NCBI GenBank assembly: GCA_910588775.1
Contig: CAJURH010000006.1
Coordinates: 37,908-101,907, forward strand
Direction: 5' to 3'
From: an uncultured Lachnospiraceae bacterium
GTDB lineage: Bacteria > Bacillota > Clostridia > Lachnospirales > Lachnospiraceae
DNA length: 64,000 bases
The notes under the pieces were generated by a model. That model worked only from the letters and a program-made list of their open reading frames with translations, did no database searches and was not told where the DNA came from. The position numbers were made by a program, and so were the translations under genes. Of this stretch, positions 8,329 through 16,730 are shown in pieces. How positions within the stretch are numbered: the first letter of the stretch is position 1; each line of letters starts with the position of its first letter.

Positions 8329-9747
8329 ATGGAGAATAAGAAAATATCCCGGCAGGGAATCATGAATATTCTGGCGGCGGTGAGCCTGAAATTGCTCATT
8401 GCCGCTGGAATTTTCGCCGCATTTGGGCTGCTTCGCGCTTATTCGGTGGAGACTTGTCTGCGCACGCTGGAACAGGAAACAAAAGAGGCGAAAAACAATA
8501 TTTACCAGCGGATTTCCTTGGTTCAGGACAACCTGAAGACGCTGGCGAACATAATCGGGCAGGAGGGGCTGGCGGATTATACGCAGGCAAAGAGGGTTTT
8601 AAGCGCCTGTGAGAATATAGATATGGCGTCCCGGCTGGGCATTCTGCTTCCTGACAATCAGATTTTGCAGCAGGACGGAACTCTGGCAGCCCCCATGAAT
8701 GGGATTACTTTTGATGCGCTGGAGGAGAAAGGGTCTTTCATCACAAATATCGAGCCGGATAATGTAAACCCCGACGAGTCGGTTTTATTTTGCAATGTTC
8801 CTATTGTGACGGAGGGGAAAACCGAGGGCATATTATTCGGGGTGATCGATCTGAAAGATGGTTCTGAATTTATGGAAGTGGATACCTTTGACGGCAAGGC
8901 CAACCTCTTTGTTGTGGATGTGCAGAATATGAATTTCATTATGGATACCTTGCATGGCGACGCTAAGACTTCCGATGTGGCGCGCGGCCGGAGAATTAAA
9001 AAAGGCTATAGTGAAGAAAAGCTTATGCAGGATTTTAGTCAGGAACAGGCAGGGATGACGGCCTACTTTTCCGAAAGCGTTGAAGAATATCTGTATACGG
9101 CTTATGAGCCGGTGGGCATTCAGAATTGGTTTGTTCTCTTAGCGGTACCGGAAAGCGTCGTCTTGAAAGAGGCGCTTTATACAAAGAAGATTTTGTTCTG
9201 GCTGGGATTCTATGAAGCGCTGATGTTGCTTGTGTATATTTGGTGGGACATTATTTACACGCGGAAAGAAATGCAGGCCAAGGAAAAAATGGCCACTACG
9301 GATCTGCTTACAAATCTGAAAAACAGGAACGCCTACGAGCAGGCATTGGGGCGGTATGCGCAGAATCATCCGGATTGTCTCACCTGTGTCTACGCGGACG
9401 CAAACGGTCTCCATGAACTGAACAACAGCCAAGGCCATCTGGCGGGTGACAAAATGCTGCAGTCGGTGGCGGACGCGTTGGTGGAAGCCTTCGGCCAGGG
9501 GAAGGTTTATCGCATCGGAGGCGACGAGTTTTTGGCTTTCACGGAAACGGATGAAAACACGGCCGAAGAAAGTGCGACAAAGGCAAAAGAAAAGGTTTCG
9601 GAGGCGGGGTACCATGTTTCGGTGGGAACGGCGTCTGGGGAAAAGGCGACTGCGGTTACGGCCATTGTAAAGGCGGCGGAGAAAAAGATGTATGAAGATA
9701 AAAGGCAGTATTATATGAGCCACGGGGATCGGCGCAAAATGCGGTAA
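8329..9747 (+). CDS. Membrane Cache-domain diguanylate cyclase
   Basis: Predicted c-di-GMP synthase of about 472 residues. It has a membrane segment (about 15-37), an extracellular sensing region of dCache type (about 50-285), a second membrane segment (about 290-312), then a GGDEF domain (about 325-470) with the intact motif IGGDEF and the DLLTNLKNRNAYE entry segment. No inhibitory RxxD was seen just before GGDEF. ATG 8329 is chosen over 8311 because AAAGGGG lies 8 bases upstream. It is followed by a terminator and then a REC-GGDEF gene, so two cyclases adjoin. Confidence 0.85.
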   Translation: MENKKISRQGIMNILAAVSLKLLIAAGIFAAFGLLRAYSVETCLRTLEQETKEAKNNIYQRISLVQDNLKTLANIIGQEGLADYTQAKRVLSACENIDMASRLGILLPDNQILQQDGTLAAPMNGITFDALEEKGSFITNIEPDNVNPDESVLFCNVPIVTEGKTEGILFGVIDLKDGSEFMEVDTFDGKANLFVVDVQNMNFIMDTLHGDAKTSDVARGRRIKKGYSEEKLMQDFSQEQAGMTAYFSESVEEYLYTAYEPVGIQNWFVLLAVPESVVLKEALYTKKILFWLGFYEALMLLVYIWWDIIYTRKEMQAKEKMATTDLLTNLKNRNAYEQALGRYAQNHPDCLTCVYADANGLHELNNSQGHLAGDKMLQSVADALVEAFGQGKVYRIGGDEFLAFTETDENTAEESATKAKEKVSEAGYHVSVGTASGEKATAVTAIVKAAEKKMYEDKRQYYMSHGDRRKMR

Positions 9748-9758
9748 GACGGTTTACC

Positions 9759-9803
9759 GGCGTCCAAGGGAAGCGCTGTAGCGGCCTTGCGCCAGTTTTT
9801 TTT
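9759..9803 (+). terminator. Rho-independent terminator after the diguanylate cyclase gene
   Basis: A stem of GGCG/AAGG paired with CCTT/CGCC is interrupted by a small bulge and followed by AGTTTTTTTT (9794-9803). Confidence 0.6.
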
Positions 9804-9909
9804 CTGCAAACAAAAATCTTGATAATATTCATAATATTTGGTAGTATAAAATAAAATGCTCTATTTTTTTTATTTGCAGGATTCGGAAATGTAAGTGAGG
9901 AGTGTGGAT

Positions 9910-10824
9910 GTGGAAAAGATATTGGTTGTTGACGACAGTCGTCTGCAGGCGGCCCAGTTAAAAGTTATTTTGGACGAGGATTATGACATTACCATCGCGC
10001 AAACGGCGGAGGACGGTCTTTCCTTTGCGAGCGCAGGCGGATATTCGCTGATTTTGCTGGACGTGGTTATGCCGGGAATGGATGGTTTCACGCTGCTGAA
10101 GAAATTGCAGGAGATGCTCATTACTCAGAGTGTTCCAGTGATTCTGATTACAAGTCTTTCTGATATTGAAAATGAGCATAGGGGGCTTATGCTGGGGGCG
10201 GTGGATTATATTACGAAACCATTTCATCCACTGATTGTAAAGGCGAGAGTGAATACGCATATCAAGCTGTATCAGTATCGGAAGCAGATTGAACGTCAGT
10301 CTATGACCGATCAGTTGACCGGTTTGGCAAACAGGCGGCAGTATGATCGTCACAGTGTTATAAAATGGAAAGAAGCTTCCCGTTTGCAGGTTTTCTTTAC
10401 CATCTGTATGTTTGATATTGATCACTTTAAGGCGTACAATGACACATATGGTCACCCGGCGGGGGATAAGGTCATTGCCAGCGTGGCGAAAACTTTATCT
10501 ACCCATTTGCAGCGCAGCACAGATTTTGTGGCTCGCTATGGAGGAGAGGAGTTTGTTGCATTTCTTATGGGTGACAGCGCGAAAAAGGCGTTCGAATATT
10601 TGATAAAAATCCGTCAGGCGGTGGAGGATCTACATATACCGCACGATCCGGACACGGCTGAGTGGGTGACCATCAGTATTGGAGGCGTTACTGTGCTTCC
10701 GCAGAAAGACAGTTCTTACGACGCTTATTTGAAAATTGCGGATACTATGTTGTACGACGCCAAGAGATTTGGACGCAATAGGGTCGTATGGGCCAATGAG
10801 AAGATGGAACAATGGAGTGAATGA
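9910..10824 (+). CDS. Response regulator with GGDEF output (REC-GGDEF)
   Basis: PleD/WspR-like diguanylate cyclase response regulator of about 304 residues. The receiver domain (about 1-120) has VVDDS and the phosphoacceptor Asp in ILLDVVMPGMDG. The GGDEF domain (about 135-300) has TDQLTGLANRRQYD, the metal-binding FDIDHFKAYND and an active GGEEF motif. Start codons GTG 9895, 9904 and 9910 are in frame. GTG 9910 is preferred because GAGGAG lies 7 bases before it and the protein then begins at the receiver core. No kinase gene follows, so the phosphodonor is unknown. Confidence 0.87.
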   Translation: MEKILVVDDSRLQAAQLKVILDEDYDITIAQTAEDGLSFASAGGYSLILLDVVMPGMDGFTLLKKLQEMLITQSVPVILITSLSDIENEHRGLMLGAVDYITKPFHPLIVKARVNTHIKLYQYRKQIERQSMTDQLTGLANRRQYDRHSVIKWKEASRLQVFFTICMFDIDHFKAYNDTYGHPAGDKVIASVAKTLSTHLQRSTDFVARYGGEEFVAFLMGDSAKKAFEYLIKIRQAVEDLHIPHDPDTAEWVTISIGGVTVLPQKDSSYDAYLKIADTMLYDAKRFGRNRVVWANEKMEQWSE

Positions 10825-10900
10825 CTTTTTTCAATCGACGGATCGAAGGGTGCGCAGCGATGCGTGTACATAGTGGAAAACAGGGCAGCGGTTGCAAATG

Positions 10901-10950
10901 AAGCGCCGAGGGCGTCTCTTTACAGAGAGCCTCCGGCGCTTTATCGTTTT
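10901..10950 (+). terminator. Terminator between the REC-GGDEF gene and convergent gdhA
   Basis: An 18-19-bp GC-rich stem (10901-10919 with 10924-10942, one bulge) has a 4-base loop and is followed by TTTATCGTTTTT on the plus strand. It reaches the end of the convergent glutamate dehydrogenase gene. Confidence 0.7.
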
Positions 10951-12284
10951 TACACAATGCCCTGTGCCAGCATAGCGTTGATGACTTTCTCGAAGCCGGC
11001 GATATTGGCGCCTGCCACATAGTTGCCTTCCATGCCATAGCGTCTGGCTGCGTCTTCGCATTTTGCGAAAATGTCTTTCATAATCTGCTGCAGTCTCTGG
11101 TCCACTTCCTCTTCGGTCCAGCTTAAGCGCAGAGAGTTCTGGCTCATTTCCAGGGCGGAAGTGGCTACGCCGCCTGCATTGGCTGCTTTGCCGGGCAGGA
11201 ACAAAATGCCGTTTTCCAGAATGAAGTCTGTCGCTTCCAAAGTGGTGGGCATGTTGGCGCCTTCGGCCACGCAGAAGCAGTTGTTGGCTTTTAACTGCTT
11301 GATGTCGTCAAGGCCCAGTTCATTCTGAGTCGCGCAGGGAAGAGCGATGTCGCAGGGGATGGACCAGATGCCTTTTCCTTCTGTGTAAGTGGCTCCAGGA
11401 ACCTTGTCCACATATTCTTTGATGCGTCCGCGGCGCACTTCCTTAATGTCTTTGACCACGTCCAGCTTGATGCCTTCCGGATCATGGATGTAGCCGTTGG
11501 AATCGCTCATGGCCACCACTTTACCGCCTAACTGCTGCACTTTTTCGGTGGCGTAAATGGCCACATTGCCGGAGCCGGACACCAGGACTGTTTTGCCCTC
11601 GATGGTGTTCTTGTGGTGTTTGAGCATCTCGTCCAACAGATAGATCAGGCCGTATCCAGTGGCCTGGGTGCGAATCAGGGAACCGCCGAAGGTCAGGCCC
11701 TTGCCAGTGAGTACGCCTTCATACAGGCCGGTGATGCGTTTGTACTGGCCGTAGAGGAAGCCGATTTCTCTTGCGCCCACGCCGATGTCTCCAGCGGGCA
11801 CGTCGCGGTCTGCGCCGATATGTTTATTCAGCTCGGTCATGAAGCTCTGGCAGAAGCGCATAACTTCGCCGTCAGATTTGCCTTTGGGATCAAAGTCAGA
11901 ACCGCCTTTGCCGCCGCCGATGGGCAGCCCGGTCAGGGAATTTTTGAAAATCTGTTCAAAGCCAAGGAATTTTAAAACGCCCTGGTTTACGGACGGATGG
12001 AAGCGCAGGCCCCCTTTGTAGGGTCCGATGGCGCTGTTGAACTGTACGCGGTAGCCTTTATTCACCTGCACCTGGCCGGCGTCGTCCACCCAGGGCACGC
12101 GGAAGGATACGATGCGCTCTGGCTCGGTCAGACGTTCCAGCACGGCCATTTTGCGATATTCGGCTTCGTTGGCGTCGATAACTTTCTTAAGGCTTTCCAG
12201 AACCTCTTTCACTGCTTGATGAAATTCCGGTTCGCCGGGATTTTTCTCAACAACTCTTGCGTAGACTTCTTCGGTATAGGACAT
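10950..12284 (-). CDS. gdhA: NADP-type glutamate dehydrogenase
   Basis: Interconverts 2-oxoglutarate plus ammonium and glutamate in the cytoplasm, 444 residues, the length of hexameric small-subunit GDH. The glutamate and catalytic lysine regions are seen as YKGGLRFHPSVNQ and LPIGGGKGGSDFDPKGKS. The dinucleotide fold has GSGNVA near residue 240. NADP preference is inferred from similarity to E. coli-type GdhA, not from a tested residue. It is transcribed away from the AlaA-type aminotransferase gene, which uses glutamate, so the pair may link ammonium and alanine metabolism. Confidence 0.95.
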   Translation of the reverse strand: MSYTEEVYARVVEKNPGEPEFHQAVKEVLESLKKVIDANEAEYRKMAVLERLTEPERIVSFRVPWVDDAGQVQVNKGYRVQFNSAIGPYKGGLRFHPSVNQGVLKFLGFEQIFKNSLTGLPIGGGKGGSDFDPKGKSDGEVMRFCQSFMTELNKHIGADRDVPAGDIGVGAREIGFLYGQYKRITGLYEGVLTGKGLTFGGSLIRTQATGYGLIYLLDEMLKHHKNTIEGKTVLVSGSGNVAIYATEKVQQLGGKVVAMSDSNGYIHDPEGIKLDVVKDIKEVRRGRIKEYVDKVPGATYTEGKGIWSIPCDIALPCATQNELGLDDIKQLKANNCFCVAEGANMPTTLEATDFILENGILFLPGKAANAGGVATSALEMSQNSLRLSWTEEEVDQRLQQIMKDIFAKCEDAARRYGMEGNYVAGANIAGFEKVINAMLAQGIV

Positions 12285-12329
12285 GAATTTACCCCCTTAT
12301 TTTGGTTGTTTTAGTGTTTTTTCTAGGTT

Positions 12330-12335
12330 ATTATA
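12330..12335 (-). promoter_or_regulatory. Candidate gdhA -10 box
   Basis: TATAAT on the minus strand lies 46 bases before the gdhA start codon. The -35 position is weak (TTTTCT at 17 bases), so the assignment is tentative. Confidence 0.35.
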
Positions 12336-12457
12336 TATGAAAACATGGGAAAAGAAAAGTTTTTTATGAAAAAAATCTGGAAGATGAGGGTTGCCACTTT
12401 GGAGAGAATATGAGATTATAGAGGTCATAACTGCGCAAAAAGGAGGGACAAAAGGGG

Positions 12458-13675
12458 ATGAGATATTTTGAGAAGTCATCAAAATTAGACAATGTATTGT
12501 ACGATGTGCGTGGGCCGGTGGTGGAGGAAGCCAACCGGATGGAAGAAAATGGAATGGAAGTCATGAAGCTGAATATCGGCAATCCGGCTCCATATGGCTT
12601 TTCCGCGCCGGAGGAAGTGATTCTGGACATGATGAGTTCCGTCCGCGCCAGCCAGGGATATTCGGATTCCCGTGGGATTTTTTCCGCCAGGAAGGCCATT
12701 ATGCAGTATTGCCAGTTAAAGGGAATTCCCGGCGTGACCATGAATGATATATACACGGGAAATGGGGTCAGTGAGCTGATTAATCTGTGTATGCAGGCAT
12801 TGTTAAACGACGGGGATGAAGTTCTAATTCCGGCGCCGGATTATCCGCTGTGGACAGGGACGACGAACCTGGCCGGGGGAAAAGCGGTGCACTATATCTG
12901 TGATGAGCAGGCGTGCTGGTACCCGGATATTGGAGATATGAAGAAGAAGATTACGGACCGCACCAAGGCCATTGTAATCATCAACCCCAATAATCCCACA
13001 GGCGCGCTATACCCCAAGGCCATTCTGGAGCAGATTGTGGATCTTGCCCGGGAACATGACTTGATCTTGTTTTCCGATGAGATCTACGACCGTCTGGTGT
13101 TCGACGGGCAGGAGCATATTTCGCTGGCTTCTCTGGCTCCAGATCGGTTCTGCGTTACGTTTAACGGACTGTCTAAGTCCCATATGGTGGCCGGTTTCCG
13201 CGCCGGATGGATGGTTTTAAGTGGGCCGAAAGAACAGGCCCAGGGCTATATGGAAGGCATACGGATGCTTTCGAATATGCGTCTTTGTTCCAATGTGCCG
13301 GCCCAGTCTATCATCCAGACATGCCTGGGTGGTTACCAGAGCGTACGGGAATATGTGCGTCCCGGCGGCCGAATCTATGAGCAGCGGGAGTTTATTTATA
13401 AAGCTTTGACGGACATACCGGGGATTACGGCGGTGAAGCCCCAGGCGGCTTTTTATATTTTCCCGAAGATAGACGTGAAGAAGTTCAACATCACCAACGA
13501 TGAGCAATTCGCCCTGGACTTCCTGAAGTCTAAGAGGGCGCTTCTGGTCAGCGGCAGCGGCTTCAACTGGAAGAAGCCGGATCATTTCCGGATTGTGTAT
13601 CTGCCCTGCCTGGAGGATCTGGAAAAGGCGGTGGACAGGCTGAAGGATTTCCTGCGCACGTACCGTCAGAAATGA
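12458..13675 (+). CDS. alaA: Alanine-type PLP aminotransferase (AlaA-like)
   Basis: Fold type I aminotransferase, 405 residues, the same length as E. coli AlaA, which makes alanine from pyruvate and glutamate. Very similar segments include EKSSKL, RGPVVEEA, LNIGNPAP, IINPNNPTGA and FNGLSKSHMVAGFRAGWM, where the Lys of LSKS is the PLP anchor. AAGGAGG precedes ATG 12458. The stop overlaps the next gene's ATG (ATGA). The substrate is inferred from overall resemblance to AlaA. Confidence 0.9.
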   Translation: MRYFEKSSKLDNVLYDVRGPVVEEANRMEENGMEVMKLNIGNPAPYGFSAPEEVILDMMSSVRASQGYSDSRGIFSARKAIMQYCQLKGIPGVTMNDIYTGNGVSELINLCMQALLNDGDEVLIPAPDYPLWTGTTNLAGGKAVHYICDEQACWYPDIGDMKKKITDRTKAIVIINPNNPTGALYPKAILEQIVDLAREHDLILFSDEIYDRLVFDGQEHISLASLAPDRFCVTFNGLSKSHMVAGFRAGWMVLSGPKEQAQGYMEGIRMLSNMRLCSNVPAQSIIQTCLGGYQSVREYVRPGGRIYEQREFIYKALTDIPGITAVKPQAAFYIFPKIDVKKFNITNDEQFALDFLKSKRALLVSGSGFNWKKPDHFRIVYLPCLEDLEKAVDRLKDFLRTYRQK

Positions 13676-14127
13676 AAATGAGAGAAGCGGGAAAGCGCGT
13701 TCTGGCAGATGTGCAAAATTATTACAGGGGCGCGCTGCTGGCGGCCGTATATGTGGGCGCGACGGGGGCGCTTGGCTTTCCGGTCTGTCCCATGGTTCTT
13801 CTGACGGGCCTGCCTTGCCCGGGCTGCGGCATGACCCGGGCGGCCGCGCTTTTTCTACAGGGACGGTGGCTGAGGGCTTGGCAGATGCATCCTTTTTTCT
13901 ATGCGTTGCTTCTCTTGGCGATTGTGGCGGCTGTCTTTCGCTATGGGATGGGCCGCGCGGCGCCAAGGATGCGCGCGCTTGTGTCCGCCACGCTTATATT
14001 GGCAGTGGGATTTTACGCATACCGTATGGCAAGATATTTTCCCGAACAGGAGCCCATGGTTTATTTTGAGGGCAATGCACTGCGCTTTGTGGCGCAATTA
14101 GTTGCACATTTACGGCGAATATGCTAA
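13672..14127 (+). CDS. DUF2752 membrane protein
   Basis: Small membrane protein, 151 residues, with three hydrophobic segments. The DUF2752 hallmark is present: a CPMVLLTGLPCPGCGMTRA stretch followed by RAWQMHPFF. The family has no established function. It is translationally coupled (ATGA) to the aminotransferase gene, and a small membrane-protein gene follows 41 bases later. Confidence 0.8.
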   Translation: MKMREAGKRVLADVQNYYRGALLAAVYVGATGALGFPVCPMVLLTGLPCPGCGMTRAAALFLQGRWLRAWQMHPFFYALLLLAIVAAVFRYGMGRAAPRMRALVSATLILAVGFYAYRMARYFPEQEPMVYFEGNALRFVAQLVAHLRRIC

Positions 14128-14168
14128 ACTGATACTGTACTGTCGATAAATTTTGAGGAGGATAAGAG

Positions 14169-14459
14169 ATGGACGAGAAAAATATGCAAAGTCCGCAGGA
14201 TTACTATGCGGGTCCGGAGATGGAGCCGGTTATGGGCGTTGGGCAATGGTTGGTTACCTTGCTGGTTATGTCTATTCCATGCGTGAATATTGTGATGCTT
14301 TTTGTGTGGGGATTCGGAGGGGGAAACCAGACAAGAGCTAATTACTGCAAAGCTTATCTAATCTGGTTCGTCATATTTACTGTGCTGACGCTGGTTCTGT
14401 CTATGTTATTCGGAGCTGCTATGTCAGCAGCAATAACCAGCAGCATGGGTAGTCTGTAA
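14169..14459 (+). CDS. Small two-segment membrane protein, function unknown
   Basis: A 96-residue protein with a polar N-terminus (1-25) and two hydrophobic segments (about 28-50 and 62-90). The middle loop contains GFGGGNQTRANYCKAYL, a pattern seen in small Clostridia membrane proteins of unknown function. GAGGAGG sits 9 bases before ATG 14169. The frame starting at 14153 in the same area is a shadow. It lies between the DUF2752 gene and citrate synthase, which says little about its role. Confidence 0.75.
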   Translation: MDEKNMQSPQDYYAGPEMEPVMGVGQWLVTLLVMSIPCVNIVMLFVWGFGGGNQTRANYCKAYLIWFVIFTVLTLVLSMLFGAAMSAAITSSMGSL

Positions 14460-14489
14460 AGGAGTGGATAAGCGGAAAGGAGTGTTTGA

Positions 14490-15851
14490 ATGTCAGGATT
14501 CAATATGAAGGTAACGCCGGAAATCGCACGTTTGACGGATATCTGCTTTGAAAACAGTCGGATCCCCGTGGAACTGTATGGGAAGTATGACGTAAAAAGA
14601 GGCTTGAGGGATCTGAATGGCCAAGGCGTTCTGGCAGGACTTACGAAAATTTCTAATGTGCAAGCCTACCGTGAAGAGAATGGGAAAAAGATTCCCTGTG
14701 AAGGCGAATTGTATTACCGGGGAATCAACGTGGAAGATTTGACCCAGGGATTCATTCAGGATGGGCGGCTGGGTTTTGAGGAAGTCACGTATCTGTTGTT
14801 ATTTGGACGGTTGCCGGATACGACAGAGCTGGATAATTTTAAGCAGCAGTTGGCTTCCCAGCGTTCGCTGCCCCGCAATTTTGTCCGTGACGTAATTATG
14901 AAAGCGCCAAGCAAAGATATGATGAATACCCTGTCCCGGAGTGTTCTTACTTTATATTCTTATGACAGCAATCCGGAAGATATTTCTCTGCCAAATGTCT
15001 TGCGCCAGTGTCTGAATTTAATCAGCGTTTTTCCTATGTTGTCTGTTTATGGTTATCAGGCTTATAATCATTATATCAAAGGGAAGAGCTTGTACATTCA
15101 TCACCCTTCCCGCGAATTGTCCACAGCGGAAAATATACTGCGTTTGTTAAGGCCGGATAAAAAGTATACGGAACTGGAAGCGACAATCCTGGATCTGGCA
15201 TTGATCCTGCATATGGAGCATGGTGGCGGTAATAACTCCACCTTTACCACCCATGTAGTGTCTTCTTCCGGCACGGATACGTATTCGGCCATTGCCGCCG
15301 CTCTGGGTTCCTTAAAGGGGCCGAAACATGGCGGCGCCAATATTAAAGTAGTCAAGATGTTCAAGCATATGGAAGAACATTTGACGGATTATGCAGATGA
15401 GGAACAGGTAACCGATTATCTGCGCAAACTGTTGCACAAGGAAACTTTTGACAAACGGGGATTGATCTACGGCATCGGGCATGCCATTTATTCCATATCC
15501 GACCCCCGCGCCCAGATATTCAAAGGGTTTGTGGAGAAACTGGCGGAGGAAAAGGGACGGCACGAGGAATATGAGCTGTACAGTATGGTGGAGCGTCTGG
15601 CTCCGAAAGTGATTGGGGAGGAGCGACATATCTACAAAGGCGTCAGCGCCAATGTGGACTTTTACAGTGGCTTTGTATACAGTATGCTGGATCTTCCCAT
15701 GGAGCTTTACACGCCTATGTTCGCCATTGCGCGTATTGTGGGATGGAGCGCCCACCGCATGGAAGAGCTGATTAACACGGATAAGATTATCCGTCCCGCA
15801 TACAAAAACGTACAGGAAGCTGTGAACTACTGTGCGTTGTCAGAACGTTAG
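14490..15851 (+). CDS. Citrate (Si)-synthase
   Basis: Condenses oxaloacetate and acetyl-CoA to citrate, 453 residues. Catalytic regions are seen as LHMEHGGGNNSTFTTHV, LGSLKGPKHGGAN (His) and YGIGHAIYSISDPRA (His), with the C-terminal Asp region ANVDFYSGFVYSML. An N-terminal extension of about 70 residues before the core is common in clostridial forms. A related 2-methylcitrate synthase role cannot be excluded, but no propionate-pathway genes adjoin. It is likely the entry to a partial oxidative branch that supplies 2-oxoglutarate for glutamate. Confidence 0.92.
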   Translation: MSGFNMKVTPEIARLTDICFENSRIPVELYGKYDVKRGLRDLNGQGVLAGLTKISNVQAYREENGKKIPCEGELYYRGINVEDLTQGFIQDGRLGFEEVTYLLLFGRLPDTTELDNFKQQLASQRSLPRNFVRDVIMKAPSKDMMNTLSRSVLTLYSYDSNPEDISLPNVLRQCLNLISVFPMLSVYGYQAYNHYIKGKSLYIHHPSRELSTAENILRLLRPDKKYTELEATILDLALILHMEHGGGNNSTFTTHVVSSSGTDTYSAIAAALGSLKGPKHGGANIKVVKMFKHMEEHLTDYADEEQVTDYLRKLLHKETFDKRGLIYGIGHAIYSISDPRAQIFKGFVEKLAEEKGRHEEYELYSMVERLAPKVIGEERHIYKGVSANVDFYSGFVYSMLDLPMELYTPMFAIARIVGWSAHRMEELINTDKIIRPAYKNVQEAVNYCALSER

Positions 15852-15863
15852 GGAGTGTGGAGT

Positions 15864-16730
15864 ATGGCAGATATAGATGTGCACGGCGTTGGCCTGGTGT
15901 TGGAAGGCGGAGCCACCCGGGGTGTGTTCACTTCCGGGGTTTTGGACTATCTGATGGAACGGGAATTGTACCTGCCCTATGTGGCGGGCGTGTCCGCTGG
16001 GGCCTGCAACGCGGTGGATTATGTGTCCCGGCAGGTTGGCCGCACCAGAGACTGTATGATACACAACGAAAAGGAATACAGATATATCAGTTTAAAGCAC
16101 ACGCTGAAAACCAGGAATTTGTTTGATATGGATATGGTCTTTGACAAGTATCCCAATGAGATTTTTCCTTTTGATTACGAGACATATTTTCATTCGCCTC
16201 TGCGCTGCGAGCTGGCAGTGACCAACTGTCTGACAGGCAGGGCGGAATATCTGGATGAACGCACAGACAGAAAGAGACTGATGGACATCTGCAGGGCTTC
16301 CAGCAGCGTGCCGGTGGCAAGCCCTATGGTGTGGGTGGATGGAACGCCGTATCTGGACGGAGGGATTGCGGACTCCATTCCGATTATACGTTCTCTGAAG
16401 CTGGGAAATAAGAAAAATGTGATTGTCCTCACTAGGAGAGCCGGGTACCGTAAGCGCCCCATTCGCAAAAGCCGTCCGTTGTATATGGCTATGTATAAAA
16501 ATTATCCCAACCTGATTAAGGCGGCGCTGCGCAGGGCTTATGTCTACAACAAGACGCTTTCTTATATTGAGAAATGGGAATCGCAGGGCAAGGTGTTCGT
16601 AATCCGGCCGAAGAGGAAAACGGTGTCCAGAACAGAGAGAGACTGTGAGGTTTTGACTGCGTTTTATCAGCACGGATACGATTTGATGGAGGAGAGCTAT
16701 GAGAAGCTGTTGGAGTATTTGGAGCGATGA
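15864..16730 (+). CDS. Patatin-like phospholipase
   Basis: Predicted serine lipid acyl hydrolase of about 288 residues (RssA/YchK-type). The oxyanion-hole glycine motif EGGATRGVFTSG (about 14-25), nucleophile elbow GVSAG (Ser near 43) and catalytic Asp in YLDGGIAD (near 165) are present, giving a Ser-Asp dyad. No signal peptide is seen, so it should act in the cytoplasm or at the inner membrane face. ATG 15864 is chosen over 15855 for spacing to the GGGAGTG site. Its end overlaps the next gene's start (ATGA). Confidence 0.88.
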   Translation: MADIDVHGVGLVLEGGATRGVFTSGVLDYLMERELYLPYVAGVSAGACNAVDYVSRQVGRTRDCMIHNEKEYRYISLKHTLKTRNLFDMDMVFDKYPNEIFPFDYETYFHSPLRCELAVTNCLTGRAEYLDERTDRKRLMDICRASSSVPVASPMVWVDGTPYLDGGIADSIPIIRSLKLGNKKNVIVLTRRAGYRKRPIRKSRPLYMAMYKNYPNLIKAALRRAYVYNKTLSYIEKWESQGKVFVIRPKRKTVSRTERDCEVLTAFYQHGYDLMEESYEKLLEYLER

